A stretch of DNA of 64,000 bases, from NCBI RefSeq assembly GCF_000585255.1, contig NZ_JANL01000032.1, positions 1 through 64,000 on the forward strand, given 5' to 3'. The number at the start of each line of letters is the position of its first letter. Within the stretch, counting starts at the first letter, position 1. Source of the DNA: Alkalibacterium sp. AK22. Lineage in GTDB: Bacteria; Bacillota; Bacilli; Lactobacillales; Carnobacteriaceae_A. Below are positions 16,744 to 26,412 of this stretch, piece by piece. Both the position numbers and the translations under genes were made by a program. The notes beneath the pieces are model-generated. The model was given only the letters and a program-made list of their open reading frames with translations. It made no database searches and was not told the origin of the DNA.

Positions 16744-19116
16744 TTATTTAAATGTAACGATGGTCGCACCGCTTCCACCCTGGTTAGCCGGAGCATCCTC
16801 AAACTGGTTCACCTGAGCGTTTTTCTTTAGATACTGATGCACGCCTTTCCGGACTGCACCAGTCCCCATTCCATGAATAATGGTGACCGTCGGATAATTG
16901 GCAAGAAGTGCCTGATCGATGTACTGATCTACCCGCTTGATTGCTTCTTCTACTCGTTCTCCTCTGACATCGATTTGAGTCGATACCCCAGACGATGAGG
17001 TCCGTTTGACGGAAACCCTCTGCTGAGGTTCTTTCTCCTGTTTTTCTTTGAGCAAGTCGGACTCGGGCAGCTTCATTTTCAGCATACCCATCTGAACAAC
17101 CCACTGGTTTCCGTCTGCTTTCTCAATCAGTGTTCCTTTCTGACCAAAGGACTGGACCGAAACTGCATCCCCCACTTTCAGTGCTTTCTTTTCCTTCTGC
17201 TTGCGCAGCACTTTGTTCTGCTCGAGTCCCTGCTCTTCCCTTTTCAATCGGGAAAGACGGGTTTGAGCTTCAATAAATTCGTGCTCTTTCAGACTGTTCT
17301 GCCGACCGCTGTTCATCTGACGCTCTCTCAGCTCTTTAATGATTGCGTCTGCTTCAGCCTTGGCTTTTTCAACATAATCGTTGGCTTTTTGTTCAGCCTG
17401 TTTCTGGAGCCGATCTTTCTCTTTCTGATAATCAGCATAGGCTTGCTTGAGTTCTCGGTGAATTTTTTGGGCTTCTTCTAAATCATGTTTAGCTTTGACC
17501 GCTTCCTGCTCGGCTTCATTACGGCGGCTTTCTAAGTCTTGAATCATCTGATCGACACTCTGGCTTTCTCCGCTCATTAACTGGCGGGCTGAATCAATCA
17601 CTATCTTCTTAAGACCAAGCCTGCTAGCAATATCAAATGCATTACTTCGCCCGGGGATACCAATCAGCAGACGGTATGTTGGACTGAGCGTGTCTACATC
17701 AAACTCCATACTGGCATTGATGGTTTCCGGCCGATTATAGCCGTATGCTTTAAGTTCAGGATAGTGTGACGTAATCATAACATAACTGCCTTTTTGAGCG
17801 ATTGCATCCAGGAGAGCAATGGCCAGGGCTGCTCCTTCCTGGGGGTCGGTACCGGCACCCAATTCATCCAGGAGAACCAGACTTCTGTCATCAATTTGTT
17901 TCAGAATTGAAACGATATTAGTTAAGTGGGAAGAGAAAGTAGACAAACTTTGTTCAATCGATTGCTCGTCTCCGATATCAGCCAGCACACTGGAAAATAT
18001 CCCCATGGTACTGTTCTCCTCTACCGGTAAAAAGAGACCTGACTGCCCCATGAGTTGAAGGAGACCGAGTGTCTTGAGTACAACCGTTTTACCCCCAGTA
18101 TTCGGACCAGTCACAATAACTGTTTTAAAGTCCTCACCTAAAACAATATCATTGGACACGACCTGTGATTCCTCAAGTAGCGGATGCCTGGCTTGAATCA
18201 ATGAGACTTTATTCTCGGAAGATACTTGCGGATGTGTTGCTTTGATGGACTGCGCATACCTTCCTTTAGCCTGGATCACGTCCAGTTCGACCAGTCGGTT
18301 CAACTGTTCGCTGACAGCTTCTCTATATGGTTCGATTTCAAGAGTTACTTCCTGAAGGATACGGTTGATTTCATTTTTTTCTTCTACTTGATACTGCCTG
18401 AGTTTGTTATTTAAATCAAGCACACTTTGCGGTTCAATAAAGAGCGTCTGACCAGTCGAACTTTGATCATGAACGACCCCGCCAAACGTATTGCGGTTTT
18501 CCTGCTTGACAGGAATGACATAGCGGTCATTGCGCATGGTGATGAGTGCATCCGTCAAATAACGTGACTGCGGTCCCCTGACGATATTTTCAAGCTTTTG
18601 CCGGGTTCGACTTTCAGTCTGTCTAATACCTTGCCTGAGGCCTTTAAGCTTAGTACTGGCATCATCCAGGACATAACCCCCTTCATCCACAACACTAAAG
18701 ATGGATTTTTCCAGTTTGGTAAATGTTTCCAGTCCATTTACTTTGTCGTAGAGTCGAATCAGTGGTACGGCTTCTTCTTTCACTTTAGAAAAAAATGTAC
18801 GGATTTCTCTAATTGTTCGAAGGATCCGGCCGATTTGCGCCAGTTCCTGGCCATTCAACGTCCCCTGCATCCGGACGCGGTTCAAATGAGGGCGGATGTC
18901 TTCGTAAGCAGCGAGGGGCATTCCCCCTTTTAATCTTAAAAGCATGACCGCATCAGCAGTTTCTTCAAGTCTTTCTGTTATCTCTTTTTCGACTGTCGAA
19001 GGCACTATCCTCTGTGCTTCAAGCCGGCCCAAAGGAGACACTGTATGGTCTGCCAACTGGCGGATCACTTTCTCAAATTCAAGTTTTTTATATGAAGCCT
19101 GAAATTTTTCTGTCAT
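16744..19116 (-). CDS. mutS2: Endonuclease/ATPase MutS2
   Basis: A 790-residue MutS2. It has the core/lever domains (about 1-300), the ABC-type ATPase with Walker A GPNTGGKTVVLK and Walker B LVLLDELGAGTDPQEG, and a long coiled coil (about 515-640). The C-terminal Smr nuclease domain carries IDVRGERVEEA and HGMGTGAVRKG. In bacilli it rescues collided ribosomes and in other bacteria suppresses recombination; it does not do mismatch repair. The frame opens at 19152, but AAGGAG is spaced for the second of two adjacent ATGs at 19116, giving the usual length of about 785. It follows cvpA in the conserved order. Confidence 0.93.
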   Translation of the reverse strand: MTEKFQASYKKLEFEKVIRQLADHTVSPLGRLEAQRIVPSTVEKEITERLEETADAVMLLRLKGGMPLAAYEDIRPHLNRVRMQGTLNGQELAQIGRILRTIREIRTFFSKVKEEAVPLIRLYDKVNGLETFTKLEKSIFSVVDEGGYVLDDASTKLKGLRQGIRQTESRTRQKLENIVRGPQSRYLTDALITMRNDRYVIPVKQENRNTFGGVVHDQSSTGQTLFIEPQSVLDLNNKLRQYQVEEKNEINRILQEVTLEIEPYREAVSEQLNRLVELDVIQAKGRYAQSIKATHPQVSSENKVSLIQARHPLLEESQVVSNDIVLGEDFKTVIVTGPNTGGKTVVLKTLGLLQLMGQSGLFLPVEENSTMGIFSSVLADIGDEQSIEQSLSTFSSHLTNIVSILKQIDDRSLVLLDELGAGTDPQEGAALAIALLDAIAQKGSYVMITSHYPELKAYGYNRPETINASMEFDVDTLSPTYRLLIGIPGRSNAFDIASRLGLKKIVIDSARQLMSGESQSVDQMIQDLESRRNEAEQEAVKAKHDLEEAQKIHRELKQAYADYQKEKDRLQKQAEQKANDYVEKAKAEADAIIKELRERQMNSGRQNSLKEHEFIEAQTRLSRLKREEQGLEQNKVLRKQKEKKALKVGDAVSVQSFGQKGTLIEKADGNQWVVQMGMLKMKLPESDLLKEKQEKEPQQRVSVKRTSSSGVSTQIDVRGERVEEAIKRVDQYIDQALLANYPTVTIIHGMGTGAVRKGVHQYLKKNAQVNQFEDAPANQGGSGATIVTFK

Positions 19117-19242
19117 CATGGATCTCCTTGTCAATTCAGATAATATAGGCATACGCTTAACAGCCTATTGTTTTGTGGCTATAGAAAAAGGATGAGGCAG
19201 AGACAAACTCCCTGCGTATCATCCTCCTATTTGATATGAATG

Positions 19243-19803
19243 TTAATCCTGTATCCCTTCGACAATCCACCATTCATAGAACTGTCCCGATAATTCCGGG
19301 GTAGTCGTAATAATATTCCGTGCAGCATTGCTCGACGCAAGCTGGTCCTGTATGAAGGGAAGAGGGACTGTGGACAATACAAACAGCACAAGAAACAGTC
19401 CGATATAGTGGACCACAAAGCTCAGCAGTGCGCCCCCAATGGCATTGATTGTCCGTACAACTGGAATATCTGCCATAAAGTTAAACAACCCGCCAACCAG
19501 CCGGGTAATCAGCCAGCCTGCAAAAAGAATCAGCACAAAGGAAATTCCCCTGTAGAAGGCTCCATCCATTTCAAACAAAAAGTCCATACTGTAAAGGACA
19601 AAGGGGTTGGTTGACGAAGATGTCGGTGTCGGATAGGGAATTAGCATTTCAGCCCATTCACTGACCTGTCTGTGATACGTCAAGGCCGCCCAGAAAGATA
19701 CTGAATAGCCAATTGTGAGAACGAGCTGCAGAATCAGCCCTCTTCTTGCGCCGCTGTACAGCGACAGTAACAAAATAAAGAAAATGATTAGCGTTAATAC
19801 CAT
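19243..19803 (-). CDS. cvpA: CvpA-family membrane protein
   Basis: A 186-residue integral membrane protein with four predicted helices: about 1-18, 22-42, 83-103 and 116-143. The order of hydrophobic segments and the central GWLITRLVGG match the CvpA family, named after colicin V production. The biochemical role is unresolved. It lies between zapA and mutS2, its normal place in Firmicutes. AAGGAG lies seven bases before the ATG. Confidence 0.85.
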   Translation of the reverse strand: MVLTLIIFFILLLSLYSGARRGLILQLVLTIGYSVSFWAALTYHRQVSEWAEMLIPYPTPTSSSTNPFVLYSMDFLFEMDGAFYRGISFVLILFAGWLITRLVGGLFNFMADIPVVRTINAIGGALLSFVVHYIGLFLVLFVLSTVPLPFIQDQLASSNAARNIITTTPELSGQFYEWWIVEGIQD

Positions 19804-19836
19804 ACTCTACTCCTTGTCGATTCTCGGTGGATACAC

Positions 19837-20100
19837 TTAATCCAGCCGAGAATTCTCTTTCATTTTTTTCTTCAGTTCGTCCAGTTCCTCGCGCATGCTC
19901 AACTGATCCGATACTGCATTAATTGCCAGCAGAATTGCCCGCTTTTCTTTGCTCAATCCTACAGTCAGTTCCTTTAGTTGCTTTAATTGTTCATCTACTG
20001 TCTCGGCTGTTATTTTCATGTGCTCCTGAGATTTTGGCCCCACGATCGTGTACGGTTCACCATCTATCTCAGCCTTGTAGCGTCGCGTTCCCTCCGGCAT
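19837..20100 (-). CDS. zapA: Cell division protein ZapA
   Basis: An 87-residue ZapA that bundles FtsZ protofilaments at midcell. The N-terminal beta-alpha unit (RYKAEIDGEPYTIVG) contains the typical YTIVG, and the C-terminal half is a coiled coil ending in KKKMKENSRL. The frame opens with TTG at 20124; GGGAGG is seven bases before the ATG at 20100. It heads zapA-cvpA-mutS2-trxA. The rnhC gene that often sits between pheT and zapA is absent. Confidence 0.85.
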   Translation of the reverse strand: MPEGTRRYKAEIDGEPYTIVGPKSQEHMKITAETVDEQLKQLKELTVGLSKEKRAILLAINAVSDQLSMREELDELKKKMKENSRLD

Positions 20101-20282
20101 CGAAAAAGCCTCCCTACTTGTCAAATTCTTTATTATGATAACATGAATCTAGCGTTTATGCATTATTTCCCCACTCTTTTGCCACTGATGTTCATATTTT
20201 AGGCCCAAAGGGGAAGTACACACAAAACAGCCCGCTTTTACTTGATGCGTCTGACCTGTTTTTTACTTAATTGAATAAAAAA

Positions 20283-20343
20283 GCGCCGTCGATCCAGCAT
20301 CGGACTGTCCGGTTAAAACAGTCCATTGCTGAGTCGAGGCACG
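20283..20343 (-). terminator. Terminator of pheST
   Basis: A long bulged hairpin: outer GCGCCGTCGA with TCGAGGCACG, middle CCAGC/GCTG, inner GGACTGT/ACAGTCC. On the minus strand it runs into six T. Confidence 0.8.
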
Positions 20344-20361
20344 GTTTGCATCACTGCTTAT

Positions 20362-22776
20362 TTATCTAATATCGGCATCAAGCTGGTCTACAAGGGCCCG
20401 CTTGATTTTTTCGAAATCTTTAGTGACCTCTTCTTCTTTGAGTGTCGCATCAGGGTTCAAATAAGACAAACTATAAGCCAGGGATTTTTTACCTTCTCCG
20501 ATATTTTCTCCCTGATACAGATCAAACAGTTTGACTTGCTTGAGCCATTTTCCGCTATTGGAGTGAATAATAGCCAGTATTTCCTCATGCAGTACCTTCT
20601 CATCAACGACCAGTGCAATGTCGCGCGACGTTCCCGGATATTTCGGTGTCGCTTCATATTTCAGTGTCTTTTGTCCAGATGTCATCAGGGGCTCCATATC
20701 GATTTCAAATAAAACCGTTTCGTTCAAGTCTCTTGCATTGGCTATGGATGGATGAAGCTGACCGATAAATCCAATCTGTGTATCATTCCAAACAATTCGG
20801 GCTGTCCGGCCCGGATGCATTTCCTGGATATCTTTAGCCGGAAGAAACTGGAGCGTTTCCGTTGTTCCGGCAGATTTTAGCCATTCTTCCACTACACCTT
20901 TAACCGCAAAATAATCTACTGCCGTTTCCTCTTCCTGCCAGCTGTTTTCAGTTAGCGTACCGGTCATGACGCCCGCAACATGGGTTGTTTCAACAGGCAA
21001 GGCACCTGAACCCTTGCTGAAGACCCGTCCGATTTCAAACAGGCCGACCTGCTTAGCCTGTCTGGCAGTATTATACTGGACATTATCTAGCAGTCCACTG
21101 ATCAAACTCTGCCTCAGTGCCTTGTGCTCTTCACTCATCGGCCAGTCAAGTGTAATCGGTTCTTCTTCAAAGTTTGAAAAAGCAGCAGCTTTAGACGGAG
21201 TCGTCAGTGCATAGCTGATAGCCTGCGACAGGCCGCAGCTTTCCATAAACTGCCGGGTATGGCGTGTCATGCGCTGAGCATAGGTAAGCTCCCCAGGTAC
21301 TGAAGCACTGTGAGGCAAAGTAGCCGGCAGCTGGTTGTAGCCATATATACGTGCTACTTCTTCAATGAGATCGGCTTCAATGGTTATATCCCAACGGCGG
21401 GGCGGGACTGTCACCTTGACCTGATCACTGCTGATTTCTGACATGAAACCAAGGCGGCTAAAGATACTTTTTAGTTCATGAGTACTCAAGCCGGTTCCCA
21501 GTGTCCGGTTGATCTTACTGACGGTCGTTTCGACCATCTGATCTATTGGCTCTTCAGACTCTATTTGTGCAACACCTGAAGCGACAACACCCTGTCCTAG
21601 AGAGGCAATCAGTGCAGCGGCATGATCCAGTGCTTTATCAACGGCTGCACGGTTCAGCCCTTTTTCGAAACGCGAGCTGGACTCACTTCTCAGATTCAGA
21701 GACTGGGCTGTCTTCCGGATCAGACTTGATTCAAATACAGCCGCCTCAAGTGCAACGGTCGTTGTTCCAGCTGTTACATGGGTATTTTCTCCCCCCATAA
21801 CGCCGGCGAGGGCCACTGGCTTGATTCCGTCTGTGACCACTAGATCTTCTGCTGTCAGTATCCGGTCTGTACCGTCCAATGTGCGAATTTCTTCACCCGC
21901 CTGAGCTCTGCGCACTAGAATTTGTTTAGCATCAAGTTGATCGTAATCAAAGGCATGCAACGGCTGACCGTATTCCAGCATGATGTAATTTGTCACGTCA
22001 ACCACCGCATCGATAGGTCTGATGCCAGCATGCATCAGCTTTCGCTGCAGCCAGAGTGGGCTTTCAGTTACGGTCAAATCTTTGATGAGACGCATTTTGT
22101 AAACTGGCGTATCAGAGTGAGACTCCACTGCAACTTTGATATGACTAGCTGACTGGAAACTGTCCTCTTCGACTAGATTGACCTCCTTGAATTTGGGCTG
22201 CTGACTTAAAATAGCTGCCGCTTCATACGCTACCCCTTGCATACTTAAGGCATCTGCCCGGTTAGGAGTTATGTCCAGTTCAATAAAGGTATCGTCTAGC
22301 CCTAAATAAGGCAGCGCATCTGTGCCCACCTCAGCATCTGCTGGGAGTACGTAAATACCGCCTTCAGCATGCTTGGGAATAACAGAATCCGAGAATCCAA
22401 GTTCTTCCAGAGAACAGATCATTCCGTTGGATTCATGACCGCGCAGCTTACTTTTTTTTATTTTCAGTCCATTAGCCAGTCGGGCTCCTGGGAGAGCAGT
22501 GATGACTTTCTGTCCGGTCTTAATATTCGGTGCACCACAAACAATCTGCACAGGTTCATCTTCACCTACAGCAATAGTGGTCAGGTTCAAGTGATCCGAA
22601 TCCGGCATTTTATCTGCAGATAATACATGCCCGACGACAACCTGTTTCAACTCAAGTGCAGGCTGACTTACAGCATCAACTTCGATCCCGGTCAGCGTGA
22701 TTTGTTCCGCCAGGTCAGTTGGATCACTTTCTGATAAATCTAAATATTCACTTAGCCAGTTATAAGATACTTTCAT
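20362..22776 (-). CDS. pheT: Phenylalanyl-tRNA synthetase beta subunit
   Basis: An 804-residue beta subunit of the (alpha-beta)2 synthetase that charges tRNA-Phe; this subunit binds tRNA and edits mischarged Tyr-tRNA. It shows the EMAP-like domain (about 40-150) and the B3/B4 editing domain. The B5 domain and the C-terminal anticodon-binding fold (YPGTSRDIALVVDE onward) follow. Length is usual. It follows pheS by six bases and is controlled by the same T-box leader. Confidence 0.96.
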   Translation of the reverse strand: MKVSYNWLSEYLDLSESDPTDLAEQITLTGIEVDAVSQPALELKQVVVGHVLSADKMPDSDHLNLTTIAVGEDEPVQIVCGAPNIKTGQKVITALPGARLANGLKIKKSKLRGHESNGMICSLEELGFSDSVIPKHAEGGIYVLPADAEVGTDALPYLGLDDTFIELDITPNRADALSMQGVAYEAAAILSQQPKFKEVNLVEEDSFQSASHIKVAVESHSDTPVYKMRLIKDLTVTESPLWLQRKLMHAGIRPIDAVVDVTNYIMLEYGQPLHAFDYDQLDAKQILVRRAQAGEEIRTLDGTDRILTAEDLVVTDGIKPVALAGVMGGENTHVTAGTTTVALEAAVFESSLIRKTAQSLNLRSESSSRFEKGLNRAAVDKALDHAAALIASLGQGVVASGVAQIESEEPIDQMVETTVSKINRTLGTGLSTHELKSIFSRLGFMSEISSDQVKVTVPPRRWDITIEADLIEEVARIYGYNQLPATLPHSASVPGELTYAQRMTRHTRQFMESCGLSQAISYALTTPSKAAAFSNFEEEPITLDWPMSEEHKALRQSLISGLLDNVQYNTARQAKQVGLFEIGRVFSKGSGALPVETTHVAGVMTGTLTENSWQEEETAVDYFAVKGVVEEWLKSAGTTETLQFLPAKDIQEMHPGRTARIVWNDTQIGFIGQLHPSIANARDLNETVLFEIDMEPLMTSGQKTLKYEATPKYPGTSRDIALVVDEKVLHEEILAIIHSNSGKWLKQVKLFDLYQGENIGEGKKSLAYSLSYLNPDATLKEEEVTKDFEKIKRALVDQLDADIR

Positions 22777-22782
22777 TGTCGT

Positions 22783-23829
22783 TTATCCTTTCCTTTTGAA
22801 TTGTTTTAAGAAACGCTGGTCATTCAGATAGAAATTTCTTATATCATCTACACCGTACTTCAGCATGGCTATGCGATCCGGTCCCAGACCAAAGGCAAAG
22901 CCGCCATATTTAGACGAGTCGACGCCAGACATTTCCAGTACATTCGGGTGCGTCATGCCCGCACCAAGGATTTCGATCCAGCCAGTCTTTTTGCAGACAT
23001 TACAGCCTTGACCGCCACATTTAAAACAGCTGACATCTACTTCTACTGACGGCTCAGTGAAAGGAAAATAGCTTGGACGCAATCTGATTTCGCGGTCTTC
23101 CCCGAACATCTTTCTTGCCAAAAGCTCCAGTGTTCCCTTGAGGTCCGCCATGGTAATGTTTTCGTCTATAACCATCCCTTCGATCTGGTGAAACTGATGG
23201 GAATGGGTCGCATCATCTGTATCACGGCGGTAAACCTTCCCGGGACTGATCATTTTCAGAGGACCTTTGGAAAAATCATGATTTTCTAGCGTACGGGCCT
23301 GGATGGGAGACGTGTGTGTTCGTAATAGAACATCAGACGTGATATAGAAGGTATCCTGCATGTCACGGGCTGGATGATTCTGCGGCAAATTGACCCGCTC
23401 GAAGTTGTAATAATCCGACTCTACTTCACTTCCTTCGATAATCTGGTAGCCCATTCCTAAAAACAGATCTTCGATTTCTTCCATAATCTGAGTCAGAACA
23501 TGTGACTGTCCCTTAGACACCTGACGCCCAGGTAAGGTCACGTCAATCGTTTCACTCTCAAGCTTAAGATCAAGAGCCTCTTTTTCCAGCCTTGCTTTTT
23601 TACGCTGAAGAACAGCGGTCAGTTCATCTCTAACTTCATTCGCTTTTTTTCCGATTATCGGGCGTTCTTGTGGTGAAACATCTTTCATGCCTTTCAGTAC
23701 ACTGGTGATTTCACCTTTTTTCCCTAGATAACTGACACGGATTGCTTCGATTTCCTTAACTGACTCGGCCTGGTTAGCTTCGCTGACTGCTTTTTCCAAA
23801 ATCAGTGCTAATTGTTCTGTGATTTCCAT
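22783..23829 (-). CDS. pheS: Phenylalanyl-tRNA synthetase alpha subunit
   Basis: A 348-residue catalytic subunit. It has an N-terminal coiled coil, then class II motif 2 ([14 protein letters not shown]) and motif 3 ([17 protein letters not shown]). The residue after FGLG that controls para-chloro-Phe sensitivity is Pro-Asp here, as in the family. AAAGGAG precedes the ATG. The T-box terminator lies 30 bases upstream, so expression responds to uncharged tRNA-Phe. Confidence 0.96.
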   Translation of the reverse strand: MEITEQLALILEKAVSEANQAESVKEIEAIRVSYLGKKGEITSVLKGMKDVSPQERPIIGKKANEVRDELTAVLQRKKARLEKEALDLKLESETIDVTLPGRQVSKGQSHVLTQIMEEIEDLFLGMGYQIIEGSEVESDYYNFERVNLPQNHPARDMQDTFYITSDVLLRTHTSPIQARTLENHDFSKGPLKMISPGKVYRRDTDDATHSHQFHQIEGMVIDENITMADLKGTLELLARKMFGEDREIRLRPSYFPFTEPSVEVDVSCFKCGGQGCNVCKKTGWIEILGAGMTHPNVLEMSGVDSSKYGGFAFGLGPDRIAMLKYGVDDIRNFYLNDQRFLKQFKRKG

Positions 23830-23858
23830 TTCTTTGCTCCTTTATCTGTTTTTGTTCA

Positions 23859-24099
23859 TAAAAAAGACCCCCTCCCTGTATAGGGACGAGGTCATCACGC
23901 GGTACCACCCTTGTTCAGAAGTCTCGCTTCTGCACTCATGCATAACGGCGCATACCGGGTTCAATTTCTTGAACCGCTTCACTTCAAGGCTGATTTAACT
24001 GCCTGAAGCTAATGGAAGCGAACTTCCTGAAAATCTTCACTCGATGCTTTCAGCCAAGGCATCGCTCTCTGCAAGTGAAGGATGAACAGTACTTTTTTC
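23859..24099 (-). promoter_or_regulatory. T-box leader (tRNA-Phe) of pheST
   Basis: The minus strand carries GGGTGGTACCGCG (23898-23910), the T-box bulge that pairs with the tRNA acceptor end. A terminator (23859-23893, GACCTCGTCCCT with GGGAGGGGGTC, then six T) follows. Upstream is the AGAGAG segment and a stem I region bounded by CTTCACT/AGTGAAG. A UUC codon followed by A (24029-24031) is the likely specifier for Phe, as expected from the downstream genes. Confidence 0.92.
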
Positions 24100-24105
24100 C
24101 ATCTG

Positions 24106-24135
24106 CTTATAAGTATTGTAATTTTACTTATTCAA
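24106..24135 (-). promoter_or_regulatory. pheST promoter overlapping the end of the hxlR gene
   Basis: On the minus strand TTGAAT (24135-24130), an 18-base spacer and TATAAG (24111-24106). The -35 lies inside the last codons of the upstream regulator. Confidence 0.55.
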
Positions 24136-24483
24136 TTCCGAATCGCATACCCACTGATTAGCCCAGATTTGTACTTCGTGCATGACTTTTTCAAGAGCCT
24201 TGCCTTTTTCAGTCAGGCGATATCCTGAGCGAATCTCACAAGTGTCGTCCAGATCACGGGTAACGATTTCTTCTTTTTCCAGTTCTTTCAGACGTTCGAC
24301 TAGTACACGGTCACTAACCCCTGGTATAGCCTGAGAGAGGTCTTTGAAACGACGAGGACCATCCAAAAGCACATCAATAATTAGGCCGGTCCATTTCTTT
24401 CCCAGGATAAAAAATGTCTGTTCGAATCTTGGGCATATGACCTTCTCTGATTCGATATCTTTAATATTGGACAATTCTATCAT
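24124..24483 (-). CDS. HxlR-family winged-helix regulator
   Basis: A 119-residue HxlR/MarR-like DNA-binding protein. The pattern CPRFEQTFFILGKKWTGLII, then GPRRFKDL and SDRVLVERLKEL, is typical of the family. The single Cys ahead of the wing (residue 17) is in the place used by thiol-redox members such as HypR; a redox role is only possible. AAGGGG precedes the ATG. It lies 24 bases upstream of the pheST leader but need not be co-regulated. Two palindromes overlap its -10 region and may be its own operator. Confidence 0.85.
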   Translation of the reverse strand: MIELSNIKDIESEKVICPRFEQTFFILGKKWTGLIIDVLLDGPRRFKDLSQAIPGVSDRVLVERLKELEKEEIVTRDLDDTCEIRSGYRLTEKGKALEKVMHEVQIWANQWVCDSELNK

Positions 24484-24504
24484 CTTGTTTCACCCCTTCT
24501 TCAC

Positions 24505-24526
24505 ACTGTACAGTATAACATTATAC
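24505..24526. promoter_or_regulatory. Overlapping palindromes at the hxlR promoter
   Basis: ACTGTACAGT (24505-24514) is a perfect palindrome. GTATAACATTATAC (24513-24526) has six-base arms and contains the minus-strand -10 TATAAT (24525-24520). The position suits autorepression. Confidence 0.45.
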
Positions 24527-24608
24527 CAGAGAAAAGTGTAGAGGCTATACTTATTTTTAGGAAGTTTAATAATTTGTTCACAAAGTCTTTTTTCTGTTGC
24601 GCTGTACT

Positions 24609-25979
24609 TTAAAGCAGTTCGATTAGCATGGTCGCAATCGTAAAGTATATGATCAGTCCCAAAGAATCATTAATTGTTGTGATAAAAGGACCAGACGCAA
24701 CAGCCGGATCGATATTGAATTTGGTAATAATAGCTGGAATAACTGTCCCAATCACTGTGGACACACTGACCGTGATCAGCATGGACAAGCTGATAATAAA
24801 GGCTAGTACCACGTTTCCGTGCACGACCATGACGATTCCAATCAGAACTATGGCTGAAATGACTCCCATGATTATCCCGGCGCCAAATTCATTTTTTATG
24901 GTCTGGAAAAAGCTATCTTTGTCTTGGTCATCATCGATTGTCAAGTTCCGGACAGCAACGGCCAGTGACTGGGTTCCGACATTCCCTGCCGTATCCATAA
25001 TCATAGGGATAAAGGCCGCTAATAGAACCACAGATTCCAGCGTTTGTTCAAAAGCTCCAATCACTCCACCGGTGATCATACCTAAAAACAGCAGGATAAT
25101 AATCCAGGGTGCTCGGGCCTTGGCTGTGCTGAAAGGGGTCGTTTTGGCTTTACGGTCATCATCGCTGCGTTTGATGGCAGCAAATTCATTAAAGTCCTCT
25201 GTGACCTCTTCTTCCAAAACGTCCATGACATCATCGACTGTAATGATTCCTTGCATCGTTTTATCATGTCCCAATACCGGCACAGCCAGGAAGTCATAGT
25301 CCTGAATTAGTCGGGCAACCTGTTCTTGGTCCTCGTCAATACGGACGGAAACCACTTGAGTAAACATGATGTTCTCCACGGTCTCCGTTTCCGGGGACAA
25401 CAGCAAGTCTCTCAAAGAAAGGACTCCGACCAGTCTTTCCTTTTCATCCACGACATACAAGTAGTAAATCGTTTCTGCTTCCTTCCCAATCTGTCTCAGC
25501 TGCTCGATGACTTCCGTTAATGTTTGCTTGTAGTGAATCGAGATATATTCCTTGGTCATGATCGAACCAGCTGTTTCAGGAGCGTAGGACATCAGTTCCT
25601 GAACATGCTGACTTTCTTCATCGTCCATCATAGCAAGCAATGCCTGCTTGTCTGTCTTTTCACTGCGATTGAAAAAATTGGCTACATCATCAGCCGCCAT
25701 GAAATTAAATACCTCTGCCATAAAGGTATCAGGCAGATACTGAACAGCATCTTCCTGATCTTCAATGTCCATCCATTCAAAAATCTCGGCAAATTCTTCC
25801 GGTGTTAGAAAACTGGAAATTTTACGCTTCTTTTCCGGGTATAATAAGTGAAATACTTCATGCTGATCGCGATCATGGAGTCTCAAGAAAAGGGATCGAA
25901 ACGCCTCCCGGTCATCTTTCTTGGCCGCCATAAAAATCTGATCATATACTTTTTGCTTGTTGCTTTTAATAAGTTTCAT
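24609..25979 (-). CDS. mgtE: Magnesium transporter MgtE
   Basis: A 456-residue Mg2+ channel/transporter. It has an N-terminal helical domain (about 1-130), a pair of CBS domains (about 135-265), the plug helix, and five membrane helices at the C terminus. The pore segment is visible as PMIMDTAGNVGTQSLAVAVR. Cytosolic Mg2+ bound to the N and CBS domains closes the pore in the T. thermophilus homologue. I looked for an M-box or similar leader upstream and saw none. No partner gene. Confidence 0.94.
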   Translation of the reverse strand: MKLIKSNKQKVYDQIFMAAKKDDREAFRSLFLRLHDRDQHEVFHLLYPEKKRKISSFLTPEEFAEIFEWMDIEDQEDAVQYLPDTFMAEVFNFMAADDVANFFNRSEKTDKQALLAMMDDEESQHVQELMSYAPETAGSIMTKEYISIHYKQTLTEVIEQLRQIGKEAETIYYLYVVDEKERLVGVLSLRDLLLSPETETVENIMFTQVVSVRIDEDQEQVARLIQDYDFLAVPVLGHDKTMQGIITVDDVMDVLEEEVTEDFNEFAAIKRSDDDRKAKTTPFSTAKARAPWIIILLFLGMITGGVIGAFEQTLESVVLLAAFIPMIMDTAGNVGTQSLAVAVRNLTIDDDQDKDSFFQTIKNEFGAGIIMGVISAIVLIGIVMVVHGNVVLAFIISLSMLITVSVSTVIGTVIPAIITKFNIDPAVASGPFITTINDSLGLIIYFTIATMLIELL

Positions 25980-26329
25980 TCTTCATCATCCTTTTGAGCA
26001 GTCATCTGAACCAGATTTCTGCCTATTTTCTAGTACTTGCCGCCTGAATCTTCTATAAAAAGAGCTCTGTCGCCCCTCTAACTTCTAGTTATCACGAAAT
26101 AAAACACGATTCACTCACGTTTATACTGCAGGTAAACTACTTACTTTTAACTGAGTCAGATAACATTCCCAGCGGACTCTTTGAATACTCCCACTAAAGC
26201 CGGATACATTTACTGTCAGTTCAGCTTAAAATCTGCCTACCTCATTAAACATCATAACTAATGCGTCCTTTTTCTTCAAGAATTTGTTTCTACTCCACTG
26301 ATTTATTCACTTTTTTAAAATCTTTATTT
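25980..26329. other. 350-base gap with nothing recognisable
   Basis: Between mgtE and the lipoprotein promoter I find no frame with a ribosome binding site, no strong hairpin and no riboswitch core. Confidence 0.4.
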
Positions 26330-26358
26330 TTGTACCAGCCGTTCTCTTTGTCTATACT
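26330..26358 (+). promoter_or_regulatory. Promoter of the acidic lipoprotein gene
   Basis: TTGTAC (26330-26335), a 17-base spacer and TATACT (26353-26358), 54 bases before the ATG. Confidence 0.6.
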
Positions 26359-26412
26359 AAATTTGTACACTGCTTTTAACCTTACAATTGTATACCAAGG
26401 AGGACTTTATAC

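Noticed and set aside
24628-25299. A 223-codon plus-strand frame inside mgtE
   Set aside because: It is antisense to a clear MgtE, has odd composition and no ribosome binding site.
25980-26412. M-box or other Mg2+ riboswitch upstream of mgtE
   Set aside because: No conserved core was found on the minus strand.
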